Shown here piece by piece: positions 25,608-37,390 of a stretch of DNA of 64,000 nt. A model generated the notes under the pieces. It searched no databases, was not told where the DNA came from, and was given only the letters and a program-made list of their open reading frames with translations. Each line of letters opens with the position of its first letter. The first letter of the stretch is position 1. Location of the stretch: NCBI RefSeq assembly GCF_001905445.1, contig NZ_LIVQ01000003.1, positions 621,445 through 685,444 of the forward strand, read 5' to 3'. The DNA is from Streptomyces sp. CB00455. GTDB taxonomy: Bacteria > Actinomycetota > Actinomycetes > Streptomycetales > Streptomycetaceae. The position numbers and the translations under genes were made by a program.

Positions 25608-28130
25608 ATGACCGAGCCCCTGCCCGCGATCGTGCTCATCGGGCACGGCATGGTCGGCCAGCGCTACCTGGAAGCCCTCGCCGAACGCGGTGCGACCCGG
25701 ACCCACCGGATCACCGTCCTCTGCGAGGAGCCCCGGCCGGCCTACGACCGCGTGCACCTGACCTCGTACTTCTCCGGGAGCACCCCCCAGGACCTGTCCA
25801 TGACGCCCCCGGACTTCATGGAGCGGCACGGCATCGCCCTCCACCTGGGCGACCCCGCCGAGCACATCGACCGGGCGGCCCGTACCGTCACCTCCCGGTC
25901 CGGCCGCACGTTCCCGTACGACGTCCTGGTCCTGGCCACCGGCAGTTTTCCCTTCGTGCCGCCGGTCCCCGGAAAGGACGCCCCCGGCTGCTTCGTCTAC
26001 CGCACCATCGAGGACCTCCTGGCGATCGAGGAGTACGCGAAGGACCGCACCAGCGGCGCGGTCGTCGGCGGCGGCCTGCTCGGGCTGGAGGCCGCCGGCG
26101 CGCTGCAGGGACTCGGTCTCGCCACCCGCGTCGTGGAGTTCGCCCCGCGCCTGATGCCCGTCCAGGTCGACGAAGGCGGCGGCGCGGCCCTGCTGCGCAC
26201 CATCGAGTCCATGGGCATCAGCGTCCACACCGGTGTCGGCACGCAGGAAGTGCTGACCGGAGAGGACGGCGCGGTCCGCGGGATGCGGCTCTCCGACGGC
26301 TCCGCCGTCGACACCGACCTCGTGGTCTTCTCCGCCGGTGTCCGCCCCCGTGACCAGCTGGCCCGGGAAGCGGGGCTGGAGGTCGGCGAGCGCGGCGGCA
26401 TCGCGGTCGACCCGCGCTGCCGTACCTCCGACCCGCACGTCTACGCCATCGGCGAGTGCGCCCTCGCCTCCGACGGCCGCGTCTACGGCCTGGTGGCCCC
26501 CGGCTACGAGATGGCCGAGACCGCCGCCGACGACCTGCTGGGCCGTGAGAAGCAGTTCACCGGAGCCGACCTCTCCACCAAGCTCAAGCTGCTCGGTGTC
26601 GACGTGGCCTCCTTCGGCGACGCCCACGGCGCCGCCCCCGGCAGCCTCGACGTCGTCTGGTCCGACTCCCGCTCCGGCGTCTACAAGAAGCTGGTCGTCT
26701 CGCCCGAGGGCGTCCTCCTCGGCGGGGTCCTGGTCGGCGACGCGGACTCCTACGGCCTGTTGCGCCCGCTCACCGGCAGCGTGCCCCCCGTCGCCCCCGA
26801 GCAGCTGGTCCTGCCCGCCGGCATCGGCGCGCCCGTCGCCCTCGGCCCGTCCTCGCTCCCCGACGACGCGGTGATCTGCTCCTGCCACAACGTCACGAAG
26901 AAGGCCATCGCCGCCTGCACCACGCTCCCCGAGGTCAAGAAGTGCACCAAGGCGGGCACCGGCTGCGGCAGCTGCGTCAAGGTGATCGGTCAGCTGCTGC
27001 CCGCCGCCGCCGACAAGGGCCTGTGCGGCTGCTTCCCCCACACGCGCGCCGAGCTGTACGAGATCGTCCGCGCCCGCCGGCTGACCTCCTACGAGCAGCT
27101 CCTCGACGGCCACGGGCGTCCGGAAGCCCGCGGCGGCGACGGCTGCGAGGTGTGCAAGCCCACCGTCGGCTCCGTCATCGCCTCGCTCGCCCCGACCGTC
27201 GGCGCCAGCGGCTACGTCCTGGACGGGGAGCAGGCCGCCCTCCAGGACACCAATGACCACTTCCTCGCGAACCTGCAGCGCAACGGGTCCTATTCGGTGG
27301 TCCCGCGCATCCCGGGCGGGGAGATCACCCCGGACAAACTGATCGTGATCGGCGAGGTGGCCCGCGACTTCGGCCTCTACACGAAGATCACCGGTGGGCA
27401 GCGGATCGATCTCTTCGGCGCGAGCGTGGACCAGCTGCCGCGGATCTGGGCCCGGCTGGTCGACGCCGGATTCGAATCCGGGCACGCCTACGGCAAGGCC
27501 CTGCGGACCGTGAAGTCCTGTGTGGGGCAGACCTGGTGCCGCTACGGGGTGCAGGACAGCGTGCGGATGGCCATCGACCTGGAGCTGCGCTACCGCGGGC
27601 TGCGCGCCCCGCACAAGCTCAAGTCGGCGGTCTCCGGCTGCGCCCGCGAGTGCGCGGAGGCCCAGAGCAAGGACTTCGGGGTCATCGCGACGGCGAGCGG
27701 CTGGAACCTGTACGTGGGAGGCAACGGCGGCGCGACCCCGCGCCACGCGGACCTGCTCGCCCAGGACCTGTCCGATGCGGAACTGGTCCGCCTGATCGAC
27801 CGGTTCCTGATGTTCTACATCCGCACCGCCGACCGGCTGGAGCGGACCTCCACCTGGCTGGAGCGGCTGGAGGGGGGCCTGCCCCACCTGCGGGACGTGG
27901 TCGTGCACGACTCGCTGGGGCTCTGCGCCGAGCTGGAGTCGCTGATGGCCGACCACGTGGCGCACTACCGCGACGAGTGGGCCGAGACGCTGGAGGACCC
28001 GGAGCGGCTGCGCCGGTTCGTCTCCTTCGTCAACGCTCCCGGCGCGCCCGACCCGACGGTGAAGTTCGTACCCGAGCGCGACCAGGTCAAGCCCGACCTG
28101 GCCGTCCTGACGATCGGAGGAGTCCGATGA
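25608..28130 (+). CDS. nirB: NAD(P)H nitrite reductase, large subunit
   Basis: An 840-residue multidomain enzyme. Two dinucleotide-binding domains (IVLIGHGMVGQRYLEAL at 6-22; VVGGGLLGLEAAGALQGLG near 150) precede a BFD-like [2Fe-2S] region with CSCHNVTKK (about 423) and CTKAGTGCGSC (about 446). Ferredoxin-like half-domains and the siroheme/[4Fe-4S] site follow, with CVGQTWC (about 637) and SGCARECAEAQSKD (about 676). It reduces nitrite to ammonium with six electrons in the cytoplasm. ATG 25608 lies 1 bp after the previous stop, and the TGA overlaps the nirD ATG. Length is normal for the family. Confidence 0.96.
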   Translation: MTEPLPAIVLIGHGMVGQRYLEALAERGATRTHRITVLCEEPRPAYDRVHLTSYFSGSTPQDLSMTPPDFMERHGIALHLGDPAEHIDRAARTVTSRSGRTFPYDVLVLATGSFPFVPPVPGKDAPGCFVYRTIEDLLAIEEYAKDRTSGAVVGGGLLGLEAAGALQGLGLATRVVEFAPRLMPVQVDEGGGAALLRTIESMGISVHTGVGTQEVLTGEDGAVRGMRLSDGSAVDTDLVVFSAGVRPRDQLAREAGLEVGERGGIAVDPRCRTSDPHVYAIGECALASDGRVYGLVAPGYEMAETAADDLLGREKQFTGADLSTKLKLLGVDVASFGDAHGAAPGSLDVVWSDSRSGVYKKLVVSPEGVLLGGVLVGDADSYGLLRPLTGSVPPVAPEQLVLPAGIGAPVALGPSSLPDDAVICSCHNVTKKAIAACTTLPEVKKCTKAGTGCGSCVKVIGQLLPAAADKGLCGCFPHTRAELYEIVRARRLTSYEQLLDGHGRPEARGGDGCEVCKPTVGSVIASLAPTVGASGYVLDGEQAALQDTNDHFLANLQRNGSYSVVPRIPGGEITPDKLIVIGEVARDFGLYTKITGGQRIDLFGASVDQLPRIWARLVDAGFESGHAYGKALRTVKSCVGQTWCRYGVQDSVRMAIDLELRYRGLRAPHKLKSAVSGCARECAEAQSKDFGVIATASGWNLYVGGNGGATPRHADLLAQDLSDAELVRLIDRFLMFYIRTADRLERTSTWLERLEGGLPHLRDVVVHDSLGLCAELESLMADHVAHYRDEWAETLEDPERLRRFVSFVNAPGAPDPTVKFVPERDQVKPDLAVLTIGGVR

Positions 28131-28459
28131 CCGTGGAACTGCAGGTGGCGGAGGGCTGGCTGACGGTGTGCGAACTGTCCGCGCTCGTTCCCGGGCGCGG
28201 GGTGGCGGCCCTGCTGCCCGACGGGAGCCAGGCGGCGGTGTTCGTGGACCGCGGGGGCCGCGCGTACGCCATCGGGAACCAGGACCCCTTCACCGGGGCG
28301 CAGGTGCTGTCCCGGGGGCTGATCGGGCGGGCGGCCGGCCGGCCCTTCGTCGCCTCGCCGCTGCTGAAGCAGCGCTTCGACCTGGAGTCGGGCCGCTGCC
28401 TGGACGACGAGGAGGTGACGGTCCGGACCTACCGGGTGCGGACCGCTGCGACCTCGTGA
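28127..28459 (+). CDS. nirD: Nitrite reductase small subunit
   Basis: A 110-residue Rieske-fold protein that overlaps nirB by 4 nt (ATGA). Where Rieske proteins have CxH and CxxH iron ligands, it has AIGNQDPF and FVASPLLKQRFDL with no Cys-His pairs, as expected for NirD, which has lost the cluster. It is thought to stabilise or assist NirB. The Cys in WLTVCEL is not a ligand position. Translation coupled to nirB gives matched subunits. Confidence 0.93.
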   Translation: MTVELQVAEGWLTVCELSALVPGRGVAALLPDGSQAAVFVDRGGRAYAIGNQDPFTGAQVLSRGLIGRAAGRPFVASPLLKQRFDLESGRCLDDEEVTVRTYRVRTAATS

Positions 28460-28483
28460 GACCCGCGCGGGAGCCCGCCGCGC

Positions 28484-28891
28484 TCAGCCCTGGACCATCG
28501 ACGGGTCCATCCACATGATCTCCCAGGTGTGGCCGTCGAGGTCGTCGAAAGCCCGGCCGTACATGACACCGTGGTCCTGGGCCGGCCGGGGCTCGGTCGC
28601 TCCGGCTCCCACCGCGGCGTCGACGAGCTCGTCGACCGCGGCGCGGCTCCCGGCGCTCAGACACAGCAGCACCTCGGAGGTCCTGGTGGCGTCCGCGATC
28701 TCCTTGTGCGTGAAGTCCTTGTAGCGGGCCTCGGTCAGGAACATCGCGACGATGCTGTCGCTGATCACCATGGAGGCGCTGTTCTCGTCGCTGAACTGTG
28801 CGTTGAAGGAGTAGCCGAGCTTGCCCCAGAAGGACCTGGTGGCCTCCACGTCCTTGACGGGCAGGTTGACGAAGATCATGGTGTCGGACAT
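28484..28891 (-). CDS. VOC-family glyoxalase/dioxygenase-like protein
   Basis: A 135-residue vicinal-oxygen-chelate protein with two beta-alpha-beta-beta-beta modules: IFVNLPVKDVEATRSFWGKL at residues 6-25 and the second ending in FDDLDGHTWEIMWMDP. The Asp/His/Glu near 118-124 (DGHTWE) could bind a metal, as in glyoxalase and fosfomycin-resistance relatives, but the first ligand (usually His at the N-terminus) is absent. No substrate can be named. It converges on nirD with 24 bp between stops. Confidence 0.8.
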   Translation of the reverse strand: MSDTMIFVNLPVKDVEATRSFWGKLGYSFNAQFSDENSASMVISDSIVAMFLTEARYKDFTHKEIADATRTSEVLLCLSAGSRAAVDELVDAAVGAGATEPRPAQDHGVMYGRAFDDLDGHTWEIMWMDPSMVQG

Positions 28892-29015
28892 GGCGGTCCC
28901 TCTTCTCCGGGTCGGCTCCCGCGCGGGCCTCGTGCGGCGCGCGCGTTCGGCGTTCCAGGGGTAGACCCGGGAGGCGCGGAGAACTCATCGCTCCCCGTGG
29001 AACTTTTTCGGGATC

Positions 29016-30071
29016 TCAGGAGGCCACGGCCCCGCCCTTGAGCAGGGCGGCGCCCAGCGGGGTCACCGTGTGCAGCACCGCGTTCCCGTGCCGCAGCGTG
29101 GTGACCAGGCCCGCCTCGCGCATCACGCAGGCGTGCTGGCTCGCCGAGGCCAGCGACACCCCGGCCCTGCGGGCCAGTTCGCTGGTGGTCGCGCCGTCGC
29201 CGATCGCCCGCAGCACCACCGAACGGGTGTGCCCCACGAGCTTGCCCAGGGTGCGCACCCGCTGGTCCTCGACGACCGGGTGGACGGAGTCGCCGCCGGT
29301 CGGCGCGGAGACCAGCTGTGCGGCGGCCGGGTAGACCAGCACCGGCGGCAGTTCCGGGTCGTGCAGGGTCACCGCTGTACGACGGCAGAAGAACGAGGGC
29401 TGGAGCAGCAGCCCGCGCCCCCGCAGCCGTACGTCCCGGTCCACCGGGTAGTCGCACTCCAGCACCGGGTCCCGCCAGCGCAGCATCGGCGGCAGCGAGG
29501 CCAGCAGCTCGTCCGCGCCCCCGTCCAGCAGCGCGCGGCCGCGCGCGGCCCGCTCGGCCTCGATCTGGGCCTGGATGTGCGTCCAGTAGGGCTCCACGGC
29601 CGCCCGGTGGTAGGCCCGCAGCTCGCCCAGCAGCTTGGGCAGCTGCCCGGTCCCTGCGTCCATGAACTCCCGCAGGCGCCGCGGAAGGGTGCTCTCGGCG
29701 CCCCCGCTCGCGGCGGAGGGCATGCCGAAGGCCGCCCCCAGACGGGATCCCGTGCCCAGCAGCGCCAGTTCGCGGCGCATCCGCTCGGGGCGGATACCGC
29801 GGAGCGAGTCGAGGCCCACGTCCCACCCGTACTGCCCCTCCACGGGGGTCAGGAAATCCGGGAAATAACCGCGGCTCGGTATGAGCATGCCGAGCATGCG
29901 TGTTTCACTATTCAACCTGCTCCGGGTTTCCGTTCGCCATTCACCGAACAACCGGGCGTCACGCCGGTCCCTTAAACGGTGAAAGCTGAGAATCGTTTCC
30001 CACAACGCATCGGGACGTCCTGCCATCCGTAAGCGTGCCAGGTCCACTCCAGTGAAATGGATACGCAGCAC
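29016..30071 (-). CDS. DUF5937-type winged-helix transcriptional regulator
   Basis: A 351-residue protein. An N-terminal DUF5937-like region begins RIHFTGVDLARLRMAG and extends to about 250, and a C-terminal ArsR-like winged helix (about 270-345) contains ATTSELARRAGVSLASASQH and a wing near VTTLRHGNAVLHTVT. The large N-terminal part has no catalytic motif and may sense a ligand. GTG 30071 is chosen over the longer frame to 30128, whose extra residues are Cys/Gly-rich and not coding-like. No partner gene is obvious; Streptomyces genomes carry many such regulators, often next to exporters. Confidence 0.7.
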   Translation of the reverse strand: MLRIHFTGVDLARLRMAGRPDALWETILSFHRLRDRRDARLFGEWRTETRSRLNSETRMLGMLIPSRGYFPDFLTPVEGQYGWDVGLDSLRGIRPERMRRELALLGTGSRLGAAFGMPSAASGGAESTLPRRLREFMDAGTGQLPKLLGELRAYHRAAVEPYWTHIQAQIEAERAARGRALLDGGADELLASLPPMLRWRDPVLECDYPVDRDVRLRGRGLLLQPSFFCRRTAVTLHDPELPPVLVYPAAAQLVSAPTGGDSVHPVVEDQRVRTLGKLVGHTRSVVLRAIGDGATTSELARRAGVSLASASQHACVMREAGLVTTLRHGNAVLHTVTPLGAALLKGGAVAS

Positions 30072-30455
30072 CGAACCCCCACCTGTGCAACCGCAATCCC
30101 CCCGCCCCATGAGTATGCATGCCGTCACACGTGGTCACCACGCCCTTTCGGCCACAGTTGAAACCCCTTTCGGCAGGGGCGTGACAACCGAAATCCTGTA
30201 CTCCGCCGGGCACACTCCGATGCGACCGAAACGCTCCGCGAAGGCCGTGGGGGGCTTTGCGGGGCCTGGCGGTCGGTCGCACCGGGAAGCGCCGACGTGC
30301 CCGGCAGAATGACAGCGGCGGTGGACGGGTGGGGATCCGTCCACCGCCTGCTGGCGTAAAAATTGCCGAACACCGGAAAATTGGACGCGCCTGCCCCGGG
30401 GTGTCAGGGAACCCGGAGGCAGGCGCGGTCTGGGTGGCCTTCTCAGGGCCGGGGA
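30072..30455. other. Gap between the regulator and ppdK
   Basis: About 385 bp with no gene. It holds the regulator's promoter, an 11-bp-arm hairpin at 30318-30347 (GCGGTGGACGG and its complement) and a terminator-like hairpin near the ppdK stop. The base composition is lower in GC than the flanking genes, with several A/T tracts. Confidence 0.5.
30387..30426 (-). terminator. Probable ppdK terminator
   Basis: GCGCCTGCC and GGCAGGCGC pair, and inner CCGGG/CCCGG extends the stem to 14 bp with one bulge. On the minus strand it lies 30 bp after the ppdK stop and is followed by GTCCAATTTTCC, a weak T-rich stretch. Confidence 0.6.
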
Positions 30456-33164
<2,709 letters not shown>

Positions 33165-33530
33165 GGGTCTCGACTCCTCGAGGACTCGGGTGGCTGCCCT
33201 GACGGCCAGGAACATACCCAGATCGAAGGCTTCTGGGTACGTCCACTTGGTCGTCATACGGCCGTAACCACCCGTGCGCCAGCAGATCGAAAGTAACTCA
33301 TGAGTAAGGGACAGGCCCGATGAGCCTTCACCTCCCGAAGGGAGAGGGGGCCACAGAGGCTTGATCATGTCCAGATGAGCGATCATCGATCCATTTGCGT
33401 TCAAGTATTGAACACACAAAGGGTGGCACCCAGTGCCACCCTTTGAAAGTCTTACCCGTGACCTCAGTGCTCATCTGAGCGAAACCTTACCCATGCGTGG
33501 CGTATATCACGCGGCACGGAGGGCGATATG
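33165..33530. other. Region between dus and ppdK
   Basis: About 365 bp with no gene. It should hold the ppdK promoter. Visible elements are the hairpin at 33417-33445 and an AT-rich 13-nt palindrome at 33400-33412 (TTCAA-GTA-TTGAA) just downstream of it on the minus strand. I cannot assign either to a known regulator. Confidence 0.4.
33417..33445 (-). terminator. Hairpin between dus and ppdK
   Basis: CAAAGGGTGGCAC and GTGCCACCCTTTG pair perfectly over 13 bp around a 3-nt loop. It is 86 bp downstream of the dus stop on the minus strand and probably terminates dus or insulates ppdK. GTGTGTTCAA follows instead of a U-tract. Confidence 0.7.
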
Positions 33531-34673
33531 TCAGCCTCCGGACGTGTCCAGTTCGGCGTCCTCGCTCACGCCGGCGCAGTCGTAGGGGTCCTTCAACCAG
33601 CCTTCGGGCAGGACAACCCGGTTGTTTCCGGACGTCCGGCCCCGCGGACCATCGGCGCTATCCGGCCACGCCTGATCCAGATCCAGCTCGCTCAGATGAG
33701 CGTCCAGTTCGGCCAGCGAGGACGTCACGGCGAGCTTCTTGCGCATCTCGGAACCCACCGCGAAACCCTTCAGGTACCAGGCCACGTGCTTACGGAAGTC
33801 GATCACCCCGCGCGCCTCGTCGCCGATCCACTCCCCCAGCAGCTGGGCGTGGCGGTGCATGGTGGCCGCCACCTCGCGCAGGGTGGGCTCGTGGAAGTCC
33901 TGCGGGCGGCCCTCGAAGGCGGCCACCAGGTCGTTGAAGAGCCACGGCCGCCCGAGGCAGCCGCGCCCCACGACCACGCCGTCGCAGCCGGTCTCGCGGA
34001 CCATGCGAAGCGCGTCCTCGGCGCACCAGATGTCTCCGTTGCCGAGCACCGGGATCTCCGGCACGTGCTCCTTGAGCCGTGCGATGGCCTCCCAGTCGGC
34101 GGTGCCGCCGTAGTGCTGGGCGGTGGTGCGGCCGTGCAGGGCGATGGCCGTGACCCCTTCCTCCACGGCGATGCGGCCGGCGTCGAGATAGGTGAGGTGG
34201 TCGTCGTCGATGCCCTTGCGCATCTTCATCGTCACCGGCAGCTCCCCGGCGCCGGCGACGGCCTCCCGCAGGATCGCCCGCAGCAGGTTGCGCTTGTACG
34301 GGAGGGCCGAGCCGCCGCCCTTGCGGGTCACCTTGGGGACCGGGCAGCCGAAGTTGAGGTCGATGTGGTCGGCGCGGTCCTCTTCGACGATCATGCGGAC
34401 CGCCTTGCCGACCGTCGCCGGGTCGACGCCGTACAGCTGGATCGAGCGGGGCTTCTCCGTCGCGTCGAAGTGGATCAGCTGCATGGTCTTCTCGTTGCGC
34501 TCGACCAGGGCGCGGGTCGTGATCATCTCGCTCACGAACAGCCCCTTGCCGCCCGAGAACTCCCGGCAGAGGGTACGGAACGGGGCATTGGTGATGCCGG
34601 CCATGGGTGCGAGCACCACCGGGGGCTGCACGGTGTGCGGGCCGATCGCGAGGGGCGTGGGGAGCGTGGTCAT
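33531..34673 (-). CDS. dus: tRNA-dihydrouridine synthase
   Basis: A 380-residue flavin enzyme. The TIM-barrel motifs are clear: VVLAPMAGITNAPFR near residue 19, DLNFGCPVPKVTRKGGGSAL (about 105) with the catalytic Cys, LHGRTTAQHYGG (about 176), and VLGNGDIW then GVVVGRGCLGRPW (FMN phosphate site). It reduces uridines in tRNA D-loops using FMN and NADPH. The C-terminal tail (about 325-380) is the helical RNA-binding region. ATG 34673 is chosen; the 18 residues of the longer frame are basic and divergent. Divergent from the MFS gene with 52 bp between starts. Confidence 0.93.
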   Translation of the reverse strand: MTTLPTPLAIGPHTVQPPVVLAPMAGITNAPFRTLCREFSGGKGLFVSEMITTRALVERNEKTMQLIHFDATEKPRSIQLYGVDPATVGKAVRMIVEEDRADHIDLNFGCPVPKVTRKGGGSALPYKRNLLRAILREAVAGAGELPVTMKMRKGIDDDHLTYLDAGRIAVEEGVTAIALHGRTTAQHYGGTADWEAIARLKEHVPEIPVLGNGDIWCAEDALRMVRETGCDGVVVGRGCLGRPWLFNDLVAAFEGRPQDFHEPTLREVAATMHRHAQLLGEWIGDEARGVIDFRKHVAWYLKGFAVGSEMRKKLAVTSSLAELDAHLSELDLDQAWPDSADGPRGRTSGNNRVVLPEGWLKDPYDCAGVSEDAELDTSGG

Positions 34674-34725
34674 CCGCCCATTGTCCCGCATGCCGCGGGG
34701 AGGGCGCGGACGTAGCATCGGCGGC

Positions 34726-36162
34726 ATGATCGAGCCGAGTCAACGGCAGCGCGCGCTCGTCCTGGCGATCTGCTGCATGAGCCTGTTCATCGTCAGCCTC
34801 GACAACACCGTCCTCAACGTGGCGCTGCCGTCGATGCGCCGCGACCTGGACGCCTCTGTCGCGGGGCTGCAGTGGACGATCGACGCCTACACGCTGGTGC
34901 TGGCGTCGCTCCTGATGCTCGCGGGCTCCACCGCCGACCGGATCGGCCGCCGCAAGGTGTTCGTCGCGGGTCTGGTGCTCTTCGCCCTCGGCTCCCTGCT
35001 GTGCTCGCTGGCCCCCAGCCTCGACTGGCTCATTTTCTTCCGGATGGTCCAGGCGGTGGGTGGCGCGATGCTCAACCCGGTGGCGATGTCGATCATCACC
35101 AACACCTTCACCGATCCCGCGGAGCGGGCGCGCGCCATCGGCGTGTGGGGCGCTGTGGCGGGCATCTCCATGGCCGCGGGCCCCCTGGTGGGCGGCGTGC
35201 TGGTGGATTCCGTGGGGTGGCGCTCGATCTTCTGGATCAACCTGCCGATCGGGCTGGCGGCCCTGCTGCTGACCTTGCGGCACGTGCCCGAGTCGCGGGC
35301 GGCGCGGCCCCGGCGGGTGGACCCGGTGGGCCAGGTACTGGTGATGTCGCTGCTGGGCAGTCTGACGTACGGGATCATCGAGGCCCCGGCCGCGGGCCTG
35401 GCCTCGCCGCTGATCATGGGCTGCGCCGCGGTGGCCGCCCTCTCGCTGGTGGCGCTGGTGCTCTACGAGCTCCGGCGCGAGGAGCCGCTGGTCGACTTCC
35501 GGTTCTTCCGGAGCGCTCCTTTCAGCGGTGCCACCGTGATCGCCGTGAGCGCCTTCGCCGGGATGGCGGGCTTCCTCTTCCTGAACACCCTCTACCTCCA
35601 GGACGTGCGCGGCCTGAACGCGCTGCACGCCGGGCTGTACATGCTGCCGATGGCCGCGCTGACCTTCTTCATCGCTCCGCTGTCGGGCCGGCTGGTCGGC
35701 AGCAGGGGGCCGCGGCTGCCGCTGCTGGTCGCGGGCGTGGCGATGACGGCCAGCGGACTGCTCTTCGCCGCCTTCCGGGCCGAGGCGTCCACGCCGCTGA
35801 TGTTCACCGGGTACGTGCTCTTCGGGATCGGCTTCGGCATGGTCAACGCGCCGGTCACCAACACGGCGGTCTCCGGGATGCCCCGCTCGCAGGCGGGTGT
35901 GGCGGCCGCCATCGCCTCGACGAGCCGGCAGACCGGCAGCGCCCTGGGCGTGGCGATCGTCGGGTCGGTCCTGGCGGCGGGGCTGAAGGACGGCTCCGAC
36001 TTCGCCGCGGCGACCGGTCCGGCCTGGTGGATCATCACGCTCTGCGGGGCGCTGGTCCTGGTGGTGGGGGCGGCGACCAGCGGGCAGTGGGCCCGCGCGA
36101 CGGCGGAGCGCACCGCCCGCACCCTGGACCCGCCGGCCCGGTGCGCGCGCGCGGACGCTTGA
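34726..36162 (+). CDS. MFS drug/H+ antiporter, DHA2 (EmrB/QacA) family
   Basis: A 478-residue protein with 14 predicted helices. DHA2 signatures include VSLDNTVLNVALPSM at about 22-36 (motif D1-like), GSTADRIGRRKVF near 67 (motif A) and GAVAGISMAAGPLVGGVLVD near 140 (motif C, typical of antiporters). It probably extrudes toxic hydrophobic compounds with the proton gradient. ATG 34726 begins the first helix region; the ORF extends to 34192 across dus antisense DNA. No regulator is adjacent in the same direction; the TetR gene downstream is more likely linked to the aldo/keto reductase. Confidence 0.88.
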   Translation: MIEPSQRQRALVLAICCMSLFIVSLDNTVLNVALPSMRRDLDASVAGLQWTIDAYTLVLASLLMLAGSTADRIGRRKVFVAGLVLFALGSLLCSLAPSLDWLIFFRMVQAVGGAMLNPVAMSIITNTFTDPAERARAIGVWGAVAGISMAAGPLVGGVLVDSVGWRSIFWINLPIGLAALLLTLRHVPESRAARPRRVDPVGQVLVMSLLGSLTYGIIEAPAAGLASPLIMGCAAVAALSLVALVLYELRREEPLVDFRFFRSAPFSGATVIAVSAFAGMAGFLFLNTLYLQDVRGLNALHAGLYMLPMAALTFFIAPLSGRLVGSRGPRLPLLVAGVAMTASGLLFAAFRAEASTPLMFTGYVLFGIGFGMVNAPVTNTAVSGMPRSQAGVAAAIASTSRQTGSALGVAIVGSVLAAGLKDGSDFAAATGPAWWIITLCGALVLVVGAATSGQWARATAERTARTLDPPARCARADA

Positions 36163-36269
36163 CGCCCCGATGCCCGATGCCCGCCGCCCGACTGCCGCCG
36201 CCTGACTGCTGCCGTAGGGACTGCTGCCGTCTGGCGCCCGACGCCGGCACTCGTCACCCGAGCCGGTAC

Positions 36270-36305
36270 TGACGGGTGACAGATATTGAAATCTGTCACC
36301 CGTCA
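36270..36305. promoter_or_regulatory. Perfect 15-bp-arm palindrome, probable TetR operator
   Basis: TGACGGGTGACAGAT (36270-36284) and its exact reverse complement (36291-36305) flank a 6-nt AT-rich spacer. It ends 15 bp before the aldo/keto reductase ATG, where a bound repressor would block initiation. The TetR gene directly downstream of the reductase is the obvious candidate regulator. Confidence 0.75.
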
Positions 36306-36320
36306 TGCCATTCTCGTTCC

Positions 36321-37370
36321 ATGACCACATCTGAGAACGCCCCTTCCGGCACCCTCCCCGCCGGCGCGCCCCGCCGGGTGCTCGGCACCACCGGTCCCCG
36401 CGTCTTCCCCCTGGGCCTCGGCTGCATGGGGATGTCCGCCCTCTACGGGGAGGCCGACCGCGCCGAGTCCCTGGCGACCATCCACGCCGCCCTGGACGCG
36501 GGCGTGACCCTGCTCGACACCGGCGACTTCTACGGCATGGGCCACAACGAACTGCTGATCAACGAAGCCCTGCGGACCGCGTCGGCGGCGGCCCGCGAGC
36601 AGGCGCTGACCAGCGTCAAGTTCGGCGCACTGCGGACGGTCGAGGGCGGCTTCAGCGGCTATGACGGCCGCCCCGAGGCCGTCAGGAACTTCCTCGCCTA
36701 CTCCCTCCAGCGCCTCGGCCGGGACCACATCGACATCTACCGGATCGCCCGGCTGGATCCGGCCGTCCCCATCGAGGAGACCGTCGGAGCCATCGCCGAG
36801 GCCGTCGAGGCCGGGCACGTGCGCCACATCGGGCTCTCCGAGGTCGGGGCGGACACCCTGCGCCGGGCCGCAGCCGTCGCCCCCATCGCCGACCTGCAGA
36901 TCGAGTACTCGCTCGTGTCCCGCGGCATCGAGGAGGAGATCCTGCCGACCGCCCGCGAGCTCGGCATAGGCATCACGGCGTACGGCGTGCTGTCCCGGGG
37001 CCTGATCAGCGGCCATTTCGCCCGCGACCGCGCACTGAGCCCGGGCGACTTCCGCGGGATGAGCCCCCGCTTCCAGGGGGACAACCTCGGCCGCAACCTC
37101 GACCTGGTGGAGGCCCTGCGCAAGGTCGCGCAGGGCAGGGGCGTGAGCGTGGCCCAGACCGCCATAGCCTGGGTGCTCTCGCGCGGCGAGGACATCGTGC
37201 CGCTGGTGGGCGCGCGGAGCCGTGAGCGGCTCACGGAGGCGCTGGGCGCCCTGGAGGTCACCCTGAGCGCCGCCGATCTCGCCGCCATCGAGGAGGCCGT
37301 ACCCGCGGGCGCCGCGGCGGGCGAGCGCTATCCGGCGGCGCAGATGGCCCACCTCGACAGCGAGCACTGA
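36321..37370 (+). CDS. Aldo/keto reductase (AKR13-like)
   Basis: A 349-residue TIM-barrel oxidoreductase. LDTGDFYGMGHNE supplies the catalytic Asp and Tyr (about 53 and 58), and LTSVKFG supplies the Lys (about 95). At the position of the usual catalytic His the sequence reads IYRIARLDP, so His is replaced by Ala, as I recall for part of the AKR13 group. NADPH-binding residues are in VPLVGARSRERLTE near 293. The substrate is an unknown carbonyl compound. It has no good ribosome-binding site before ATG 36321. The palindromic operator and following TetR gene suggest induction by a small molecule. Confidence 0.85.
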   Translation: MTTSENAPSGTLPAGAPRRVLGTTGPRVFPLGLGCMGMSALYGEADRAESLATIHAALDAGVTLLDTGDFYGMGHNELLINEALRTASAAAREQALTSVKFGALRTVEGGFSGYDGRPEAVRNFLAYSLQRLGRDHIDIYRIARLDPAVPIEETVGAIAEAVEAGHVRHIGLSEVGADTLRRAAAVAPIADLQIEYSLVSRGIEEEILPTARELGIGITAYGVLSRGLISGHFARDRALSPGDFRGMSPRFQGDNLGRNLDLVEALRKVAQGRGVSVAQTAIAWVLSRGEDIVPLVGARSRERLTEALGALEVTLSAADLAAIEEAVPAGAAAGERYPAAQMAHLDSEH

Positions 37371-37390
37371 GCGGGCGGTACCGTCGTCCC

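Noticed and set aside
30318..30347. Small RNA gene at the 11-bp hairpin
   Set aside because: A single hairpin with no promoter or conserved flanks; it is better read as a possible terminator.
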